Shown here: piece after piece, positions 6,816-6,842 of the stretch | Numbering within the stretch: position 1 is the first letter of the stretch | Layout of the letters: each line of letters opens with the position of its first letter | From: DASZMJ01 sp035551935 | GTDB lineage: Bacteria; Planctomycetota; Planctomycetia; Isosphaerales; Isosphaeraceae | Reading direction: 5' to 3' | Length of the DNA stretch: 6,842 bases | NCBI GenBank assembly: GCA_035551935.1 | Contig: DASZMJ010000624.1 | Coordinates: forward strand, 1 to 6,842 | Notes under the pieces: model-generated | The model's database searches: none | Told to the model about the DNA's origin: nothing | What the model saw: only the letters and a program-made list of their open reading frames with translations | Made by a program: the position numbers and the translations under genes

Positions 6816-6830
6816 GAATTCGGATTGCGG
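6807..6830. repeat. Short direct repeat at the window's right edge
   Basis: CGGATTGCGG occurs exactly at 6807-6816 and again at 6821-6830, a 14-base period, separated by AATT (a GAATTC lies at 6816-6821). From memory, 'GCGGAATTCGGATTGCGG'-like strings are scattered between genes in Isosphaeraceae-type genomes. The sequence is more A/T-rich than the gene before it. The array may continue past the window end. Confidence 0.5.
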
Positions 6831-6842
6831 TATGAAGAAGAC

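Noticed and set aside
6800..6830. Intrinsic terminator after the large gene
   Set aside because: A six-base-pair hairpin is present but no T-run follows, and the repeats offer competing pairings. Termination is left undecided.

Overview
This window looks like chromosomal DNA from a planctomycete, most likely of the Isosphaeraceae type (Singulisphaera, Paludisphaera, Aquisphaera and relatives). The reasons are its very high G+C content with G/C at most third codon positions, the 'Pirellula/Verrucomicrobium-type' dehydrogenase and haem-binding modules in the large gene, and short intergenic repeats at both ends of a kind I recall from these genomes. The genus is inference. No RNA gene, CRISPR array, insertion sequence or phage feature was seen.

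Layout: two complete, divergently transcribed genes share a 233-bp control region (1599-1831). On the minus strand (48-1598) is a secreted M28-family zinc metallopeptidase of 516 residues, resembling carboxypeptidase Q, with all expected metal and catalytic residues. On the plus strand (1832-6799) is an exported multidomain protein of 1655 residues. In order it carries a signal peptide, an SGNH-hydrolase-like domain with altered catalytic positions, a PVC-type dehydrogenase beta-propeller, HEAT-like helical repeats, an F-type-lectin-like sugar-binding domain, more helical repeats, an azurin-like blue copper domain, a CxxCH haem c domain and a His-rich tail. Both ends of the window hold short imperfect repeats outside the genes.

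How they may work together: both proteins have N-terminal signal peptides and should act outside the cytoplasm. The large protein looks like a self-contained redox device. The lectin-like part would bind a glycan, the propeller would oxidise a sugar or related substrate, and electrons could pass through the copper site to haem c. The peptidase would trim peptides in the same compartment. Sharing a control region suggests, but does not prove, co-regulation. The large protein belongs to a family that I recall as common in planctomycete genomes but without an experimentally established reaction. It is the most interesting object here.
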